From an uncultured Aquimarina sp. (GTDB lineage Bacteria > Bacteroidota > Bacteroidia > Flavobacteriales > Flavobacteriaceae): 56,132 bases of DNA. The notes below the pieces were generated by a model. That model was not told the DNA's origin. It searched no databases and was given only the letters and a program-made list of their open reading frames with translations. Every line of letters begins with the position of its first letter. Positions within the stretch are counted from its first letter, which is position 1. Both the position numbers and the translations under genes were made by a program. Of this stretch, positions 7,883 to 16,370 are shown in pieces. The stretch spans positions 1 through 56,132 of the forward strand of contig CANMLS010000039.1 in the NCBI GenBank assembly GCA_947498785.1, given 5' to 3'.

Positions 7883-9424
7883 TTACAAAGGAATATTCCC
7901 GTGTTTTCGATCAGGACGTTCTACCGTTTTGTTCTCGAGCATACCAAATCCTTTGATTAGTTTTCGACGAGTGTCTTCTGGAAGAATTACTTCATCGATA
8001 AAACCACGTTGTGCGGCACGATATGGATTTGCAAATTTTTCAGCATATTCTGCTTCTTTTTCGGTAAGCTTGGCAGCGGGATCGTCTGCTGCACTGATTT
8101 CTTTTCTAAAGATAATCTCACTGGCACCTTTTGCTCCCATTACCGCAATTTCTGCAGATGGCCAGGCAAAATTAAGATCAGCTCCAATATGCTTTGAGTT
8201 CATTACGTCATAAGCTCCACCATAGGCTTTACGTGTGATTACGGTTACTTTGGGCACAGTAGCTTCACTTAATGCGTATAACAATTTAGCTCCATGCACA
8301 ATGATACCATTCCATTCCTGATCAGTTCCAGGCAAGAACCCAGGAACATCTACCAATACTAACAATGGAATATTAAAGCAATCACAAAATCTTGTGAATC
8401 GTGCTGCTTTTTTAGAACTATTAACATCAAGAACTCCAGCCAAAAATATAGGTTGATTAGCTACAATACCAATACTTCTTCCTCCAATTCTGGCAAATCC
8501 TACAATGATATTTTCAGCATAATCTTTATGGATTTCGTAAAAAGAATCGGTATCAATAATCCCTCCAATCACATCATGCATATCATAAGGCTTATTAGGA
8601 TTGTCAGGAACAATGCTAGATAGGTTATCCCTAACTTCATCATTTAGAGTATAAGGTAACTTTTTAGGTTGTTCTTTATTACTCTGTGGGAGGTAACTTA
8701 GTAGTTTCTTAATATCTTCAAGACATTCTACATCATTAGCAGAAGTAATATGAGCAACTCCTGATTTTGTAGAATGTGTACTAGCTCCTCCTAATTCTTC
8801 TGAAGTAACCTCTTCATTTGTCACAGTCTTTACTACATTAGGACCAGTAACAAACATATAACTTGTGTCTTCGACCATCATCGTAAAATCGGTCATAGCA
8901 GGAGAGTATACGGCTCCACCTGCACAAGGTCCCATAATAGCAGAGATTTGTGGAATCACTCCAGATGCTTGCACATTTTTAAAAAAGATATCGGCATATC
9001 CTCCAAGAGATCGAACCCCTTCCTGAATTCGGGCACCACCAGAGTCATTAAGTCCAATAATAGGAGCTCCCGTTTTTACCGCCATATCCATTACTTTACA
9101 AATCTTTTCTGCATGCGTTTCTGATAAAGCTCCACCAAAAACGGTAAAGTCTTGTGCAAAAATATAAATTAAACGTCCGTTAACCGTTCCATATCCAGTA
9201 ACAACACCATCCCCATAATAGATTTCTTTTTCCATGCCAAAATCTGTAGTACGATGTGTAACTAGAATACCGATTTCTTCAAAAGAACCTTCATCAAGAA
9301 GATATTCGACGCGTTCACGGGCAGTTAATTTTTTCTTTTGATGTTGTTTTTCAATACGTTGCTCACCACCACCTAGTTTTGCTAGAGCAATTTTCTCTTG
9401 TAACGTTTTTATTTTTGAGTCCAT
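7883..9424 (-). CDS. pccB: Acyl-CoA (propionyl-CoA type) carboxylase, carboxyltransferase subunit
   Basis: A protein of 513 residues, the usual length of PccB-type beta subunits that join both crotonase-like halves in one chain. It transfers CO2 from carboxybiotin to an acyl-CoA. The N-terminal half contains GIGDDGVV-type segments (YYGDGVVTGYGTVNGRLIYI), AQDFTVFGGALSETHAEKI and NDSGGARIQEGVRSLGGYA. The C-terminal half has the acyl-CoA site segments DVPGFLPGTDQEWNGIIVHG and RKAYGGAYDVMNSKHIGAD, and the C-terminal KHGNIPL seen in PccB relatives. It follows the biotin carboxylase gene by 4 nt and is the last gene of the operon. Specificity for propionyl-, acetyl- or another acyl-CoA cannot be read from motifs alone. 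Confidence 0.92.
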   Translation of the reverse strand: MDSKIKTLQEKIALAKLGGGEQRIEKQHQKKKLTARERVEYLLDEGSFEEIGILVTHRTTDFGMEKEIYYGDGVVTGYGTVNGRLIYIFAQDFTVFGGALSETHAEKICKVMDMAVKTGAPIIGLNDSGGARIQEGVRSLGGYADIFFKNVQASGVIPQISAIMGPCAGGAVYSPAMTDFTMMVEDTSYMFVTGPNVVKTVTNEEVTSEELGGASTHSTKSGVAHITSANDVECLEDIKKLLSYLPQSNKEQPKKLPYTLNDEVRDNLSSIVPDNPNKPYDMHDVIGGIIDTDSFYEIHKDYAENIIVGFARIGGRSIGIVANQPIFLAGVLDVNSSKKAARFTRFCDCFNIPLLVLVDVPGFLPGTDQEWNGIIVHGAKLLYALSEATVPKVTVITRKAYGGAYDVMNSKHIGADLNFAWPSAEIAVMGAKGASEIIFRKEISAADDPAAKLTEKEAEYAEKFANPYRAAQRGFIDEVILPEDTRRKLIKGFGMLENKTVERPDRKHGNIPL

Positions 9425-9428
9425 ATTC

Positions 9429-10871
9429 TTAGTGTGTTGGTATGCGTAGTGTTTTTTGATCTTCTATGTATTGTTTCATTGCTATTAGAGCTGCAATTTT
9501 TGCTTCTTCTTCATTGACCGATTGTAACAAGTCGGGAGTATAATATTTTTTCACAAAATGAGTATCAAAATTACCCGAACGAAAGGCTTCGTGTTCACAT
9601 ACAAATTTTCCAAAAGGTAAAGTGGTCTGTACGCCTTCTACAACATAATTATCAATTGCTTTGATCATTAATTGAATAGCTTCTTCACGAGTTTTTCCGT
9701 AAGTGATAAGTTTTGACAACATAGGATCATAATAAATAGGAATATCCATTCCTTCTTCGAAACCATTATCCACTCGAATTCCTTTCCCTACAGGTAGGGT
9801 ATACTTGTCTAAGTGCCCAACACTAGGTAAGAAATCATTTAAAGGATCTTCTGCATAAACTCTTAATTCTAGAGCATGTCCAGTTATATTTAAATCTTCT
9901 TGCTGTATAGGCAATTGTTCTCCTCTTGCTATTTTTATTTGTAATTCTACAAGGTCTGTTCCTGTAATGAGTTCGGTAACAGGATGTTCTACCTGTAGTC
10001 GAGTATTCATCTCGAGAAAATAGAAATTATGATTTTCATCTAAAAGGAATTCTACGGTTCCTGCACCAAGATAATCACAAGCTTTAGCCACTTTTACTGC
10101 TGCTTCTCCCATCTTAGAACGTAATTCTGAAGAAAGCACAGCAGAAGGAGCTTCTTCTACCACTTTTTGATGTCGGCGTTGTACACTACATTCTCTTTCG
10201 AAGAGATGAAGAACATTACCATGACTATCAGCTATTACTTGAATTTCTATATGTCTGGGTGAAGCTACATATTTCTCTATAAATACAGAACCATCTCCAA
10301 AAGCAGAAGTAGCTTCACTAATGGCACGGTTCATTTGTGATTCTAAATCTTTTTCTTCTTCTACTACACGCATTCCTTTTCCACCACCTCCAGCAGAAGC
10401 TTTGATTAAGATAGGAAATCCTATTTCATTAGCAATACTTTTTGCTTTGTTAACATCTGTAATAGCTTCATCTATACCAGGAACCATCGGGATATCATAA
10501 GCTTTAACCGCATCTTTGGCGGCTAATTTACTTCCCATTACTTCAATGGCTTTGGGTTTTGGTCCAATAAAGGTGATGTTATTTTTCTCAACTTCTTCTG
10601 CAAAATCTGCATTTTCACTCAAGAATCCATATCCTGGATGTATAGCATCAACATTTAGTTGTTTTGCGACCTCTATAATTTTTGATCCCAATAGATATGA
10701 TTGATTAGAAGGAGCTTCCCCTATACAAACTGCTTCATCTGCAAACTTTACATGAGGTGCATTTCTGTCTATTGTAGAATAAATAGCAACGGTTTTGATT
10801 CCCATTTTGCGAGCGGTAGTCATCACTCTTATTGCTATTTCGCCTCGGTTTGCTACTAGTACTTTTTTCAT
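9429..10871 (-). CDS. accC: Biotin carboxylase subunit of the acyl-CoA carboxylase
   Basis: An ATP-grasp enzyme of 480 residues that carboxylates biotin on the carrier protein using ATP and bicarbonate. It starts MKKVLVANRGEIAIRV, with HPGYGFLSENADFAE near residue 80, the glycine-rich ATP loop KASAGGGGKGMRVVE near 160, the metal/ATP site FLEMNTRLQVEHPVTE near 285 and AEDPLNDFLPSVGHL near 335. The C-terminal extension beyond residue 450 is short, so the biotin domain is a separate gene, as found 46 nt upstream. It could be named pccA-like; no biotin attachment domain is fused. Confidence 0.92.
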   Translation of the reverse strand: MKKVLVANRGEIAIRVMTTARKMGIKTVAIYSTIDRNAPHVKFADEAVCIGEAPSNQSYLLGSKIIEVAKQLNVDAIHPGYGFLSENADFAEEVEKNNITFIGPKPKAIEVMGSKLAAKDAVKAYDIPMVPGIDEAITDVNKAKSIANEIGFPILIKASAGGGGKGMRVVEEEKDLESQMNRAISEATSAFGDGSVFIEKYVASPRHIEIQVIADSHGNVLHLFERECSVQRRHQKVVEEAPSAVLSSELRSKMGEAAVKVAKACDYLGAGTVEFLLDENHNFYFLEMNTRLQVEHPVTELITGTDLVELQIKIARGEQLPIQQEDLNITGHALELRVYAEDPLNDFLPSVGHLDKYTLPVGKGIRVDNGFEEGMDIPIYYDPMLSKLITYGKTREEAIQLMIKAIDNYVVEGVQTTLPFGKFVCEHEAFRSGNFDTHFVKKYYTPDLLQSVNEEEAKIAALIAMKQYIEDQKTLRIPTH

Positions 10872-10917
10872 ATTTAAATGTTAGAACAGGTTGTTCTTTT
10901 TATTGCCTGTTGAAGGT

Positions 10918-11409
10918 TTATTCAAATTCGATTAACAATTGCCCTTTATCTACTGCATCACCTTTATTTGCAGAGATAGATTTAATAATTCCATCTCTGG
11001 GAGATAGAATAACATTTTCCATTTTCATGGCTTCCAGAATAAGTAAAGGATCATCTTCTTTGACTTCCTGACCAGTTGAGACCTGAATATCTAATAACAA
11101 ACCAGGCATTGGAGCCTTAATTGTATTGATTTGTTTTGAAGATCCAATAGTGAACCCCATTGCTGCGATTTGCATATCTAATTTGTTAGCAATATTAACC
11201 TGATAGTTATTATTGTTAACTTTTATAGTATATGACTTTGCATTAAAATCGGATGATGTAACCTCTGTATGATACGATTTATCATTTTGTAGCAAATGAT
11301 AAGAAGAACTTGAGTTTTTTATTGTATCTATAATAGATATATCTTGATCCGTAAGATCAAACTCAAATGTATTGTTTACACCAATTTTATATTTATTATT
11401 CATAAGCAT
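10918..11409 (-). CDS. Biotin carboxyl carrier protein of the acyl-CoA carboxylase
   Basis: A protein of 163 residues. The C-terminal 70 residues form a biotinyl domain (INTIKAPMPGLLLDIQV onward) with the biotin attachment motif EAMKM; Lys129 is the modified residue. The N-terminal 90 residues are a variable region of the kind seen in flavobacterial carriers. It is the first gene of a three-gene minus-strand operon with the biotin carboxylase and carboxyltransferase and carries the promoter. Confidence 0.9.
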   Translation of the reverse strand: MLMNNKYKIGVNNTFEFDLTDQDISIIDTIKNSSSSYHLLQNDKSYHTEVTSSDFNAKSYTIKVNNNNYQVNIANKLDMQIAAMGFTIGSSKQINTIKAPMPGLLLDIQVSTGQEVKEDDPLLILEAMKMENVILSPRDGIIKSISANKGDAVDKGQLLIEFE

Positions 11410-11428
11410 AACTGTTTGATTTGCAAGG

Positions 11429-11436
11429 CAAATATA
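11429..11436 (-). promoter_or_regulatory. -7 element of the carboxylase operon promoter
   Basis: TATATTTG on the minus strand, an exact match to TAnnTTTG, 20 nt before the ATG of the biotin carrier gene. No good TTG at the -33 spacing was found. Confidence 0.6.
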
Positions 11437-11476
11437 GATATTTTAATTTACGATAATTTAAACATCAAAAATATTA

Positions 11477-12076
11477 ATGTCTTTTATAGAAGGGTTTCTT
11501 ATTGGATTAGGAATGATCATCTTTATTGGTCCTGTATTTTTTTTATTATTAAACAGTAGTCTTCAGTTTGGTTCTAGGGCTGGAGTAGCAGTAGCCTTGG
11601 GGATTATCAGCAGTGATGTTTCTTGTGTAGGGCTATGCTATTATGGCTTGTCTGCTTTTGTTACTATCGAGCAAAATCAATTTTGGATTGGGGTTATAGG
11701 TAGTGTAATTATTTTTGGTTTGGGGGTTAATTATCTGGTTAAAAAAGTAACAATAAGTAAAGATATACTAGTACAATCCAAAGGGTTACATTCTTTTTTT
11801 TTAAAGGGGTTTAGTGTTAATTTCTTTAATCCGTTTGTTTTTACAGTATGGATAGGTGTTTATAATTATGGGATACATAAATATTCAGAAAATAGATCAC
11901 TGTTTATTTTTATAGGAGCTGTTCTTATAGGTATACTAACTACTGATTTACTTAAGGTATTTTTATCTAGAAAAGTAAAGAAGTTTATCTCACCAAAAAG
12001 GCTGTCTATATTTTTTAAAATGACAGGAATTATTCTTATTTGCTTTTCTATCAGGTTGTTATATGTGGTGTGGTAA
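11477..12076 (+). CDS. LysE family amino-acid exporter-like membrane protein
   Basis: A membrane protein of 199 residues with about six hydrophobic segments. The start (SFIEGFLIGLGMIIFIGPVF) carries the Gly-Pro pattern of LysE/RhtB transporters, and KGFSVNFFNPFVFTVWIGVY around residue 110 matches the second conserved block with its N-P motif. Members export amino acids or related metabolites, and the substrate here is unknown. It is divergent from the carboxylase operon with 67 nt between the starts. Confidence 0.85.
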   Translation: MSFIEGFLIGLGMIIFIGPVFFLLLNSSLQFGSRAGVAVALGIISSDVSCVGLCYYGLSAFVTIEQNQFWIGVIGSVIIFGLGVNYLVKKVTISKDILVQSKGLHSFFLKGFSVNFFNPFVFTVWIGVYNYGIHKYSENRSLFIFIGAVLIGILTTDLLKVFLSRKVKKFISPKRLSIFFKMTGIILICFSIRLLYVVW

Positions 12077-12099
12077 AACCGTATTAGATTGATTTTAGT

Positions 12100-12107
12100 T
12101 ATATTTG
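12100..12107 (+). promoter_or_regulatory. -7 promoter element of the DUF1761 gene
   Basis: TATATTTG lies 26 nt before the ATG at 12134, an exact TAnnTTTG match. Confidence 0.55.
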
Positions 12108-12133
12108 AGAAACAACTTTAAATACTAACTGAT

Positions 12134-12634
12134 ATGGAATTTAATTTTTTAATTACGGGACTTGCAGCATTAATCCCAATGATATTAGGGTTTATCTGGT
12201 ATAACCCAAAGGTTTTTGGTACAGCATGGATGAATGCCTGTGGATTTACTCAGGAGGATTTAAAAGGAGGAAATATGGCTTTGATATTTATTTTGTCATA
12301 TATCTTTAGTTTCTTTCTTGCATTTATACTAAATACCTTTGTGATTCATCAATTTGGTTTTTTCTCTAGTATTATAAATGAGCCTGGTTTAACTGAAACT
12401 GGTACAGAAACGTATCAATATGCTCAGGATTATATGTCAAAGTATGGTAATAATTTTAGAACTTTTGGTCATGGAGCTTTACATGGTACTATGATTGGAT
12501 TAATGGTAGTATTGCCTGTGATGGGTACAAATGCATTGTTCGAAAGAAAAGGATTTAAATATATGGCGGTTAATATTGGATACTGGATAGTTTGTCTTGC
12601 TTTGATGGGAGGAGTAATTTGTCAGTTTGCATAA
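12134..12634 (+). CDS. DUF1761 membrane protein
   Basis: A protein of 166 residues with four predicted membrane helices. The beginning (IPMILGFIWYNPKVFGTAWM) and the central FGHGALHGTMIG segment are the recognisable parts of DUF1761. No function is established for the family. It has its own promoter element and ends at a strong bidirectional terminator shared with the convergent gene. Confidence 0.85.
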   Translation: MEFNFLITGLAALIPMILGFIWYNPKVFGTAWMNACGFTQEDLKGGNMALIFILSYIFSFFLAFILNTFVIHQFGFFSSIINEPGLTETGTETYQYAQDYMSKYGNNFRTFGHGALHGTMIGLMVVLPVMGTNALFERKGFKYMAVNIGYWIVCLALMGGVICQFA

Positions 12635-12654
12635 AAAATACAAACGAATACACC

Positions 12655-12682
12655 AAAAGAGCTTTTAACTAAAAGCTCTTTT
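12655..12682. terminator. Bidirectional terminator between convergent genes
   Basis: AAAAGAGCTTTT (12655-12666) pairs over 12 bp with AAAAGCTCTTTT (12671-12682) around a 4-nt loop, with a T-run continuing to the right. It serves the DUF1761 gene and the minus-strand gene ending at 12684. Confidence 0.88.
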
Positions 12683-12683
12683 T

Positions 12684-13697
12684 TTATGATTTATAGCCTA
12701 ATACTCTTTTAAATAGTTTTTTGAGTAAAGGAGCGACTTCTTCCATGTTTCGTTCTCTTTCTTTGGCAGTAAGGATACCTTTGTCGTTATAAAACAACTC
12801 ATAACTATAAACAAATCGATTAGTATCATTTCCTACATTCAACTGTCCAAATCTAAGATCATTAAAAAATAGTTTGTTATCATTTTTTTCGATAGTATAG
12901 CAACCTTTAGATAATTTGATTAATCTAGAGAGTAAAGGATCGTTTTTCATTTTGCCCAAAAGATGATGATTCTTCTTGAATTCTAAAAAAGTAATAGTAT
13001 CGTCCTTTTCTAATAAAGAGTAATAAGCGATTAAAAAAGAATTTTCGGTTTCTACATTAGCGGCCCATAAAATACTATTTAATGGAGTGGGCTTGGTTTG
13101 AATTTCTTTATACGAAATATGTTGGTTTTCGAGATTGGTTTGAAATACATTATAAGTATACCATTTAAGAACCAATGTGATAATCATATATGTTGTACTG
13201 ATATACAACCCAAACAGATTAAATTTTTTTCTTTTTGGATGAGTACGTTTATAAAACATAGCAAGGATCACAAAAATTAAAAAGGGTATAGTATATAAAG
13301 GGTCTACTACAAATATATTTTTAAAAGAGACCCTATATTCGAATGGCCAAAATAACTGAGTTCCCCAAGTTGTAAATGCATCCAAAATAGGATGTGTAAA
13401 AAGTCCCCAAAACATTAGCTTTGACCAATCTTTCCAATTAGCATCTTTATTTTGATAGATTTTGGAAATCATCCATCCAAATATCGGTGCTGCCAGTATG
13501 CTAAAGAGTATAGAATGTGAAAATCCACGATGTAATTCATTAGCAGTAAGGTCATCAACAAAAAATTTTGTTAATACATCGAGATCAGGAATAGTTCCTG
13601 CAATTGCTCCCCATAAGATTGCTTTGTTACCAACTTTTCTACCTAGAACAGCTTCACCAACAGCTGCTCCTAAAACAATTTGAGTTAAAGAATCCAT
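12684..13697 (-). CDS. Membrane-bound metal-dependent hydrolase-like protein (DUF457 / YdjM type)
   Basis: A protein of 337 residues. The start MDSLTQIVLGAAVGEAVLGR, with AGTIPDLDVL, HRGFSHSILFS near residue 56 and WGLFTHPILDAFTTWGTQLF near 98, is the conserved His/Asp-rich core of the DUF457 family, thought to be a membrane-embedded metal hydrolase related to phospholipase C-like folds. Four to five membrane helices lie in the first 190 residues; the rest is a soluble C-terminal domain. Its ATG overlaps the stop of the preceding gene by one base (TAATG), so they are translationally coupled. Activity unproven. Confidence 0.85.
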   Translation of the reverse strand: MDSLTQIVLGAAVGEAVLGRKVGNKAILWGAIAGTIPDLDVLTKFFVDDLTANELHRGFSHSILFSILAAPIFGWMISKIYQNKDANWKDWSKLMFWGLFTHPILDAFTTWGTQLFWPFEYRVSFKNIFVVDPLYTIPFLIFVILAMFYKRTHPKRKKFNLFGLYISTTYMIITLVLKWYTYNVFQTNLENQHISYKEIQTKPTPLNSILWAANVETENSFLIAYYSLLEKDDTITFLEFKKNHHLLGKMKNDPLLSRLIKLSKGCYTIEKNDNKLFFNDLRFGQLNVGNDTNRFVYSYELFYNDKGILTAKERERNMEEVAPLLKKLFKRVLGYKS

Positions 13698-14887
13698 TAA
13701 TCTATTTGAAGTTTAAAAGGGCTTCTAACTTCGTACTCACTTGGAGAAATTAGTTCTACCAACGGTTTTAGTAATGTGTTTGAAATAGAATTGGCATGCT
13801 TTACATACAATTTCATTTCAATTGGCTTTGCACCTACACAGCTTTTTATAATTTCTGCCGTTCTTCCCAACCGAAGCTCATGAACTTTTTTATGTATGGC
13901 CAGATCAACATAATCATATAACATTTTTTGATATATTGAATGTGTTTTGTTATACTTATAATCTAGACCTATATGATTGGCGTCTACAAAATCATTGGTG
14001 ACAAAAGAGGTTGTAAATCCAATTAATTTTTCTTCTATAAAATATGTTTTAAAAACAAATGTTTGACCCAATACTTCTTTTAATTTCTTAAAGGTATAAG
14101 CGTTAAGTTTTTCTATTTTAAAATCAGCTTTTTCAATAACGGATAGGTAAAGTTTATTGATTTCATCTTTATATTTCTCTATATTTTCAGCATTAAAATC
14201 TTTAACGATTATCTTTTCAGATTTTTCAAAAACCTTTTTTGCCCGAGTTCTAAATTTTGTTCGCATACTAGCTATATAATCATCAAAAGTATACCAATTT
14301 GGTTGCATATGCAATACCATATTTACGTCGATTTTAAACTCCCTGAAGTCGTGTTCCTTAATGTAATCACTATGATTAAAAGATTCTGGCCAGAATTCTT
14401 TTAATAATATAAAAGAAGGTTTTTCAGATTTTTCGGATTTTCTAATTTCACTTAACGCATCAGACAAACCTTCAAAAGCTGTTTTTGATGAGATATAATT
14501 AGTATTATACACAAACCCATGCTCCCCACAAGAAAATAAATTTCCACAAATCAATACCTTGAGATCTAGATTTTTAAATAAAGTGTTTTTAATAGCGTCA
14601 TTAATGCAGCAAGGAAATTCTTGAAATTTCAACTTTGCCGTATTAAGATTTATAAGTTGAGCAGAAGCAAAACCAACAGGAATCTCCTTATCATAAAATA
14701 GAATATATCTAAAACGAATTGTATTAGAAAGGGTATTTTCTAATGTTTTAAGATAATCTAAAGAAAGAAAGATGTTATTTTTTGGATTCACAATACCCCA
14801 ATCAACATGAGGTATATCATCAATATGATTGTAATAAACATATCTTAAAGATGATGTTTTACATTTGTTTTTTATTTTATCAAGCAT
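13697..14887 (-). CDS. FemAB/GNAT-like acyltransferase (peptidogalycan-type)
   Basis: A protein of 396 residues. The middle and C-terminal parts (MRTKFRTRAKKVFEKSEKI, then GFTTSFVTNDFVDANHIGLD and LYDYVDLAIHKKVHELRLGR) match GNAT-fold acyltransferases of the FemAB and BioF2-like group often annotated as peptidogalycan biosynthesis proteins. The N-terminal half is a second, more divergent GNAT-like domain. There is no membrane segment. It is transcribed with the DUF457-type gene, which suggests a shared role in envelope or lipid chemistry. Substrate unknown. Confidence 0.7.
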   Translation of the reverse strand: MLDKIKNKCKTSSLRYVYYNHIDDIPHVDWGIVNPKNNIFLSLDYLKTLENTLSNTIRFRYILFYDKEIPVGFASAQLINLNTAKLKFQEFPCCINDAIKNTLFKNLDLKVLICGNLFSCGEHGFVYNTNYISSKTAFEGLSDALSEIRKSEKSEKPSFILLKEFWPESFNHSDYIKEHDFREFKIDVNMVLHMQPNWYTFDDYIASMRTKFRTRAKKVFEKSEKIIVKDFNAENIEKYKDEINKLYLSVIEKADFKIEKLNAYTFKKLKEVLGQTFVFKTYFIEEKLIGFTTSFVTNDFVDANHIGLDYKYNKTHSIYQKMLYDYVDLAIHKKVHELRLGRTAEIIKSCVGAKPIEMKLYVKHANSISNTLLKPLVELISPSEYEVRSPFKLQID

Positions 14888-14932
14888 ATATTCCCTACAA
14901 TATTCTCGGGTTCATTAAGACCCGATATTTTC

Positions 14933-14940
14933 CAAATTTA
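14933..14940 (-). promoter_or_regulatory. Possible -7 element of the acyltransferase gene
   Basis: TAAATTTG on the minus strand, 46 nt before the ATG. The leader between them contains a hairpin, TCGGGT pairing with ACCCGA around 14905-14925, that could act as an RNA-level control. No -33 TTG at the proper distance. Confidence 0.4.
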
Positions 14941-15046
14941 CATTTATTTTTAGAGTCTTAGCTAAAAGAGTGATAAAAACAAATCATAAAGTATGTATAA
15001 TCAAAAGGTTATATGCCGAATTATGATTTTGATTTCATGAAAATGA

Positions 15047-15077
15047 TTGTATAAAATACGGTTTGCCGTTAAATTTG
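15047..15077 (+). promoter_or_regulatory. Promoter of the first response regulator gene
   Basis: TTG (15047-15049), a spacer of 20 nt and TAAATTTG (15070-15077) match the full Bacteroidota consensus. The leader to the ATG at 15168 is about 85 nt. Confidence 0.65.
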
Positions 15078-15167
15078 TGTTTTTGAACGAAAAGTCTTTC
15101 AAAAAATAGATTTTTTTATGGTAATATCAAGAAAGTTTACTTCCTTTGAGTGTAATCGGAAATTCAA

Positions 15168-15578
15168 ATGAGTACATTGGTTGATTGCGTTTTGTTAATA
15201 GATGATGACAGAGCTACAAATTTTTTTAATGAAAGAGTCGTTGCCAAACACAGTGGTTTTAATAAAGTAAATACTGTGCAGAGTGGGATGGCAGCTCTTG
15301 AATACCTTAATAATATACCTCAAAATTTAACCGTAAAGCCTAATCTCATTTTTTTGGATATCAATATGCCCGCAATGAATGGGTGGGAATTTTTGATTGA
15401 ATTTTCTAAATTAGATACACAAATTAGAGAAGGCATTAAGGTAATTTTATTAACAACATCTTCTAATCCAGATGATGTAAGAGCTTCTTCCACAAATCAT
15501 TCTGTTGATGATTTTATCAATAAACCATTATCCCCAAATTTACTGGACAGTGTATTAAAAAATCATTTTAATACATAA
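15168..15578 (+). CDS. Single-domain response regulator (CheY/Rcp1-like)
   Basis: A protein of 136 residues consisting only of a receiver domain. The acidic pocket is Asp12-Asp14, the phospho-acceptor is Asp64 in LIFLDINMP, the switch Thr/Ser is at 96-98 (LLTTSS) and the conserved Lys is Lys119 in DFINKPL, so it should be phosphorylatable. With no output domain it must act by protein contact. It resembles Rcp1-type partners of phytochrome-like kinases (NFFNERV start helix). The DUF4154-histidine kinase 3.5 kb downstream, which has no fused receiver, is a likely partner. Confidence 0.88.
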   Translation: MSTLVDCVLLIDDDRATNFFNERVVAKHSGFNKVNTVQSGMAALEYLNNIPQNLTVKPNLIFLDINMPAMNGWEFLIEFSKLDTQIREGIKVILLTTSSNPDDVRASSTNHSVDDFINKPLSPNLLDSVLKNHFNT

Positions 15579-15852
15579 GTATATTTTACTGTATTGTTTA
15601 ACATATGATGATCTATCATTTTAACTATAAATCAAGTTTATAAATTAGGAATTTACTTTATTCTTGAAATGAGAAATGACATCAAATATCTTTTTGTCGT
15701 TCATTTATGTGTTTAATCGTAAAACGAGATTTATTTTTTTTTATTTTGAGAATAGTTTAAATCTTTTAGATTGTTTTGTTCTAAAGTATAAAAGTTTAAA
15801 TCACTTCAATAAGAAGTGAAGGTGATAAAAGATGAATTAACAACCATTTAAC

Positions 15853-16266
15853 ATGGGAAAAATAAAGTGTTTTCTTTTGGTAGACGATAGTGATTCGACT
15901 AATTTTTTTAATAAAACAATAATTCAGAAAACAGAATGTGTTGAGCGGGTATTGATTGCAAAAAACGGAAGAGAGGCATTAGAGTATATACAATCAGGAA
16001 TTGTTCCAGAGGTACTTTTTCTTGATGTAAACATGCCGGTGATGAATGGTTGGGAATTTCTGATAGAATATGAAAAACTCGAAAGCGATTTAAGAAAATC
16101 TATTATTGTTTTGATGCTGGGAGCAACACTTAATGAAGAAGAAAGAGCAAAAGCAGAAAATATACCAGAAGTAAAAGAGTTTCAAAAAAAAATGCTGTCT
16201 AAAGAAATTATTTGTAAGATAGTAAATACATATTTTTTTGATGTACATCCAGCTTTGTGTTCTTAA
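15853..16266 (+). CDS. Single-domain response regulator, partly degenerate
   Basis: A protein of 137 residues, paralogous to the preceding receiver (shared NFFN, LFLDVNMPVMNGWEFLIEY). Asp11-Asp12 and phospho-acceptor Asp58 are kept. The switch Thr/Ser pair is replaced by Gly-Ala (LMLGATLNEE) and the usual Lys-Pro is Lys-Met (FQKKML). It can probably be phosphorylated but should signal differently, perhaps as a phosphate sink or a competitor of the first regulator. It lies about 100 nt before the TonB receptor gene and may share its transcript. Confidence 0.85.
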   Translation: MGKIKCFLLVDDSDSTNFFNKTIIQKTECVERVLIAKNGREALEYIQSGIVPEVLFLDVNMPVMNGWEFLIEYEKLESDLRKSIIVLMLGATLNEEERAKAENIPEVKEFQKKMLSKEIICKIVNTYFFDVHPALCS

Positions 16267-16370
16267 TAAAAAGATTAGACATTGTAAATAAAGGTATTAT
16301 CAAGAAATATTTGTAATTTGATTTATAATAGTTTCTGGATTTAAACTACAAATCTTCTATTTAACTTTTA

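Larger units (their letters stand above)
7699..8088. repeat. Right 390-bp direct repeat flanking the insertion
   Basis: Second copy of the segment at 5085-5474. Here the carboxyltransferase 3' end is continuous with the full gene, while the hydrolase part is a fragment. Together the two copies bound a 2614-bp unit that could be lost by recombination between them. Confidence 0.95.
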
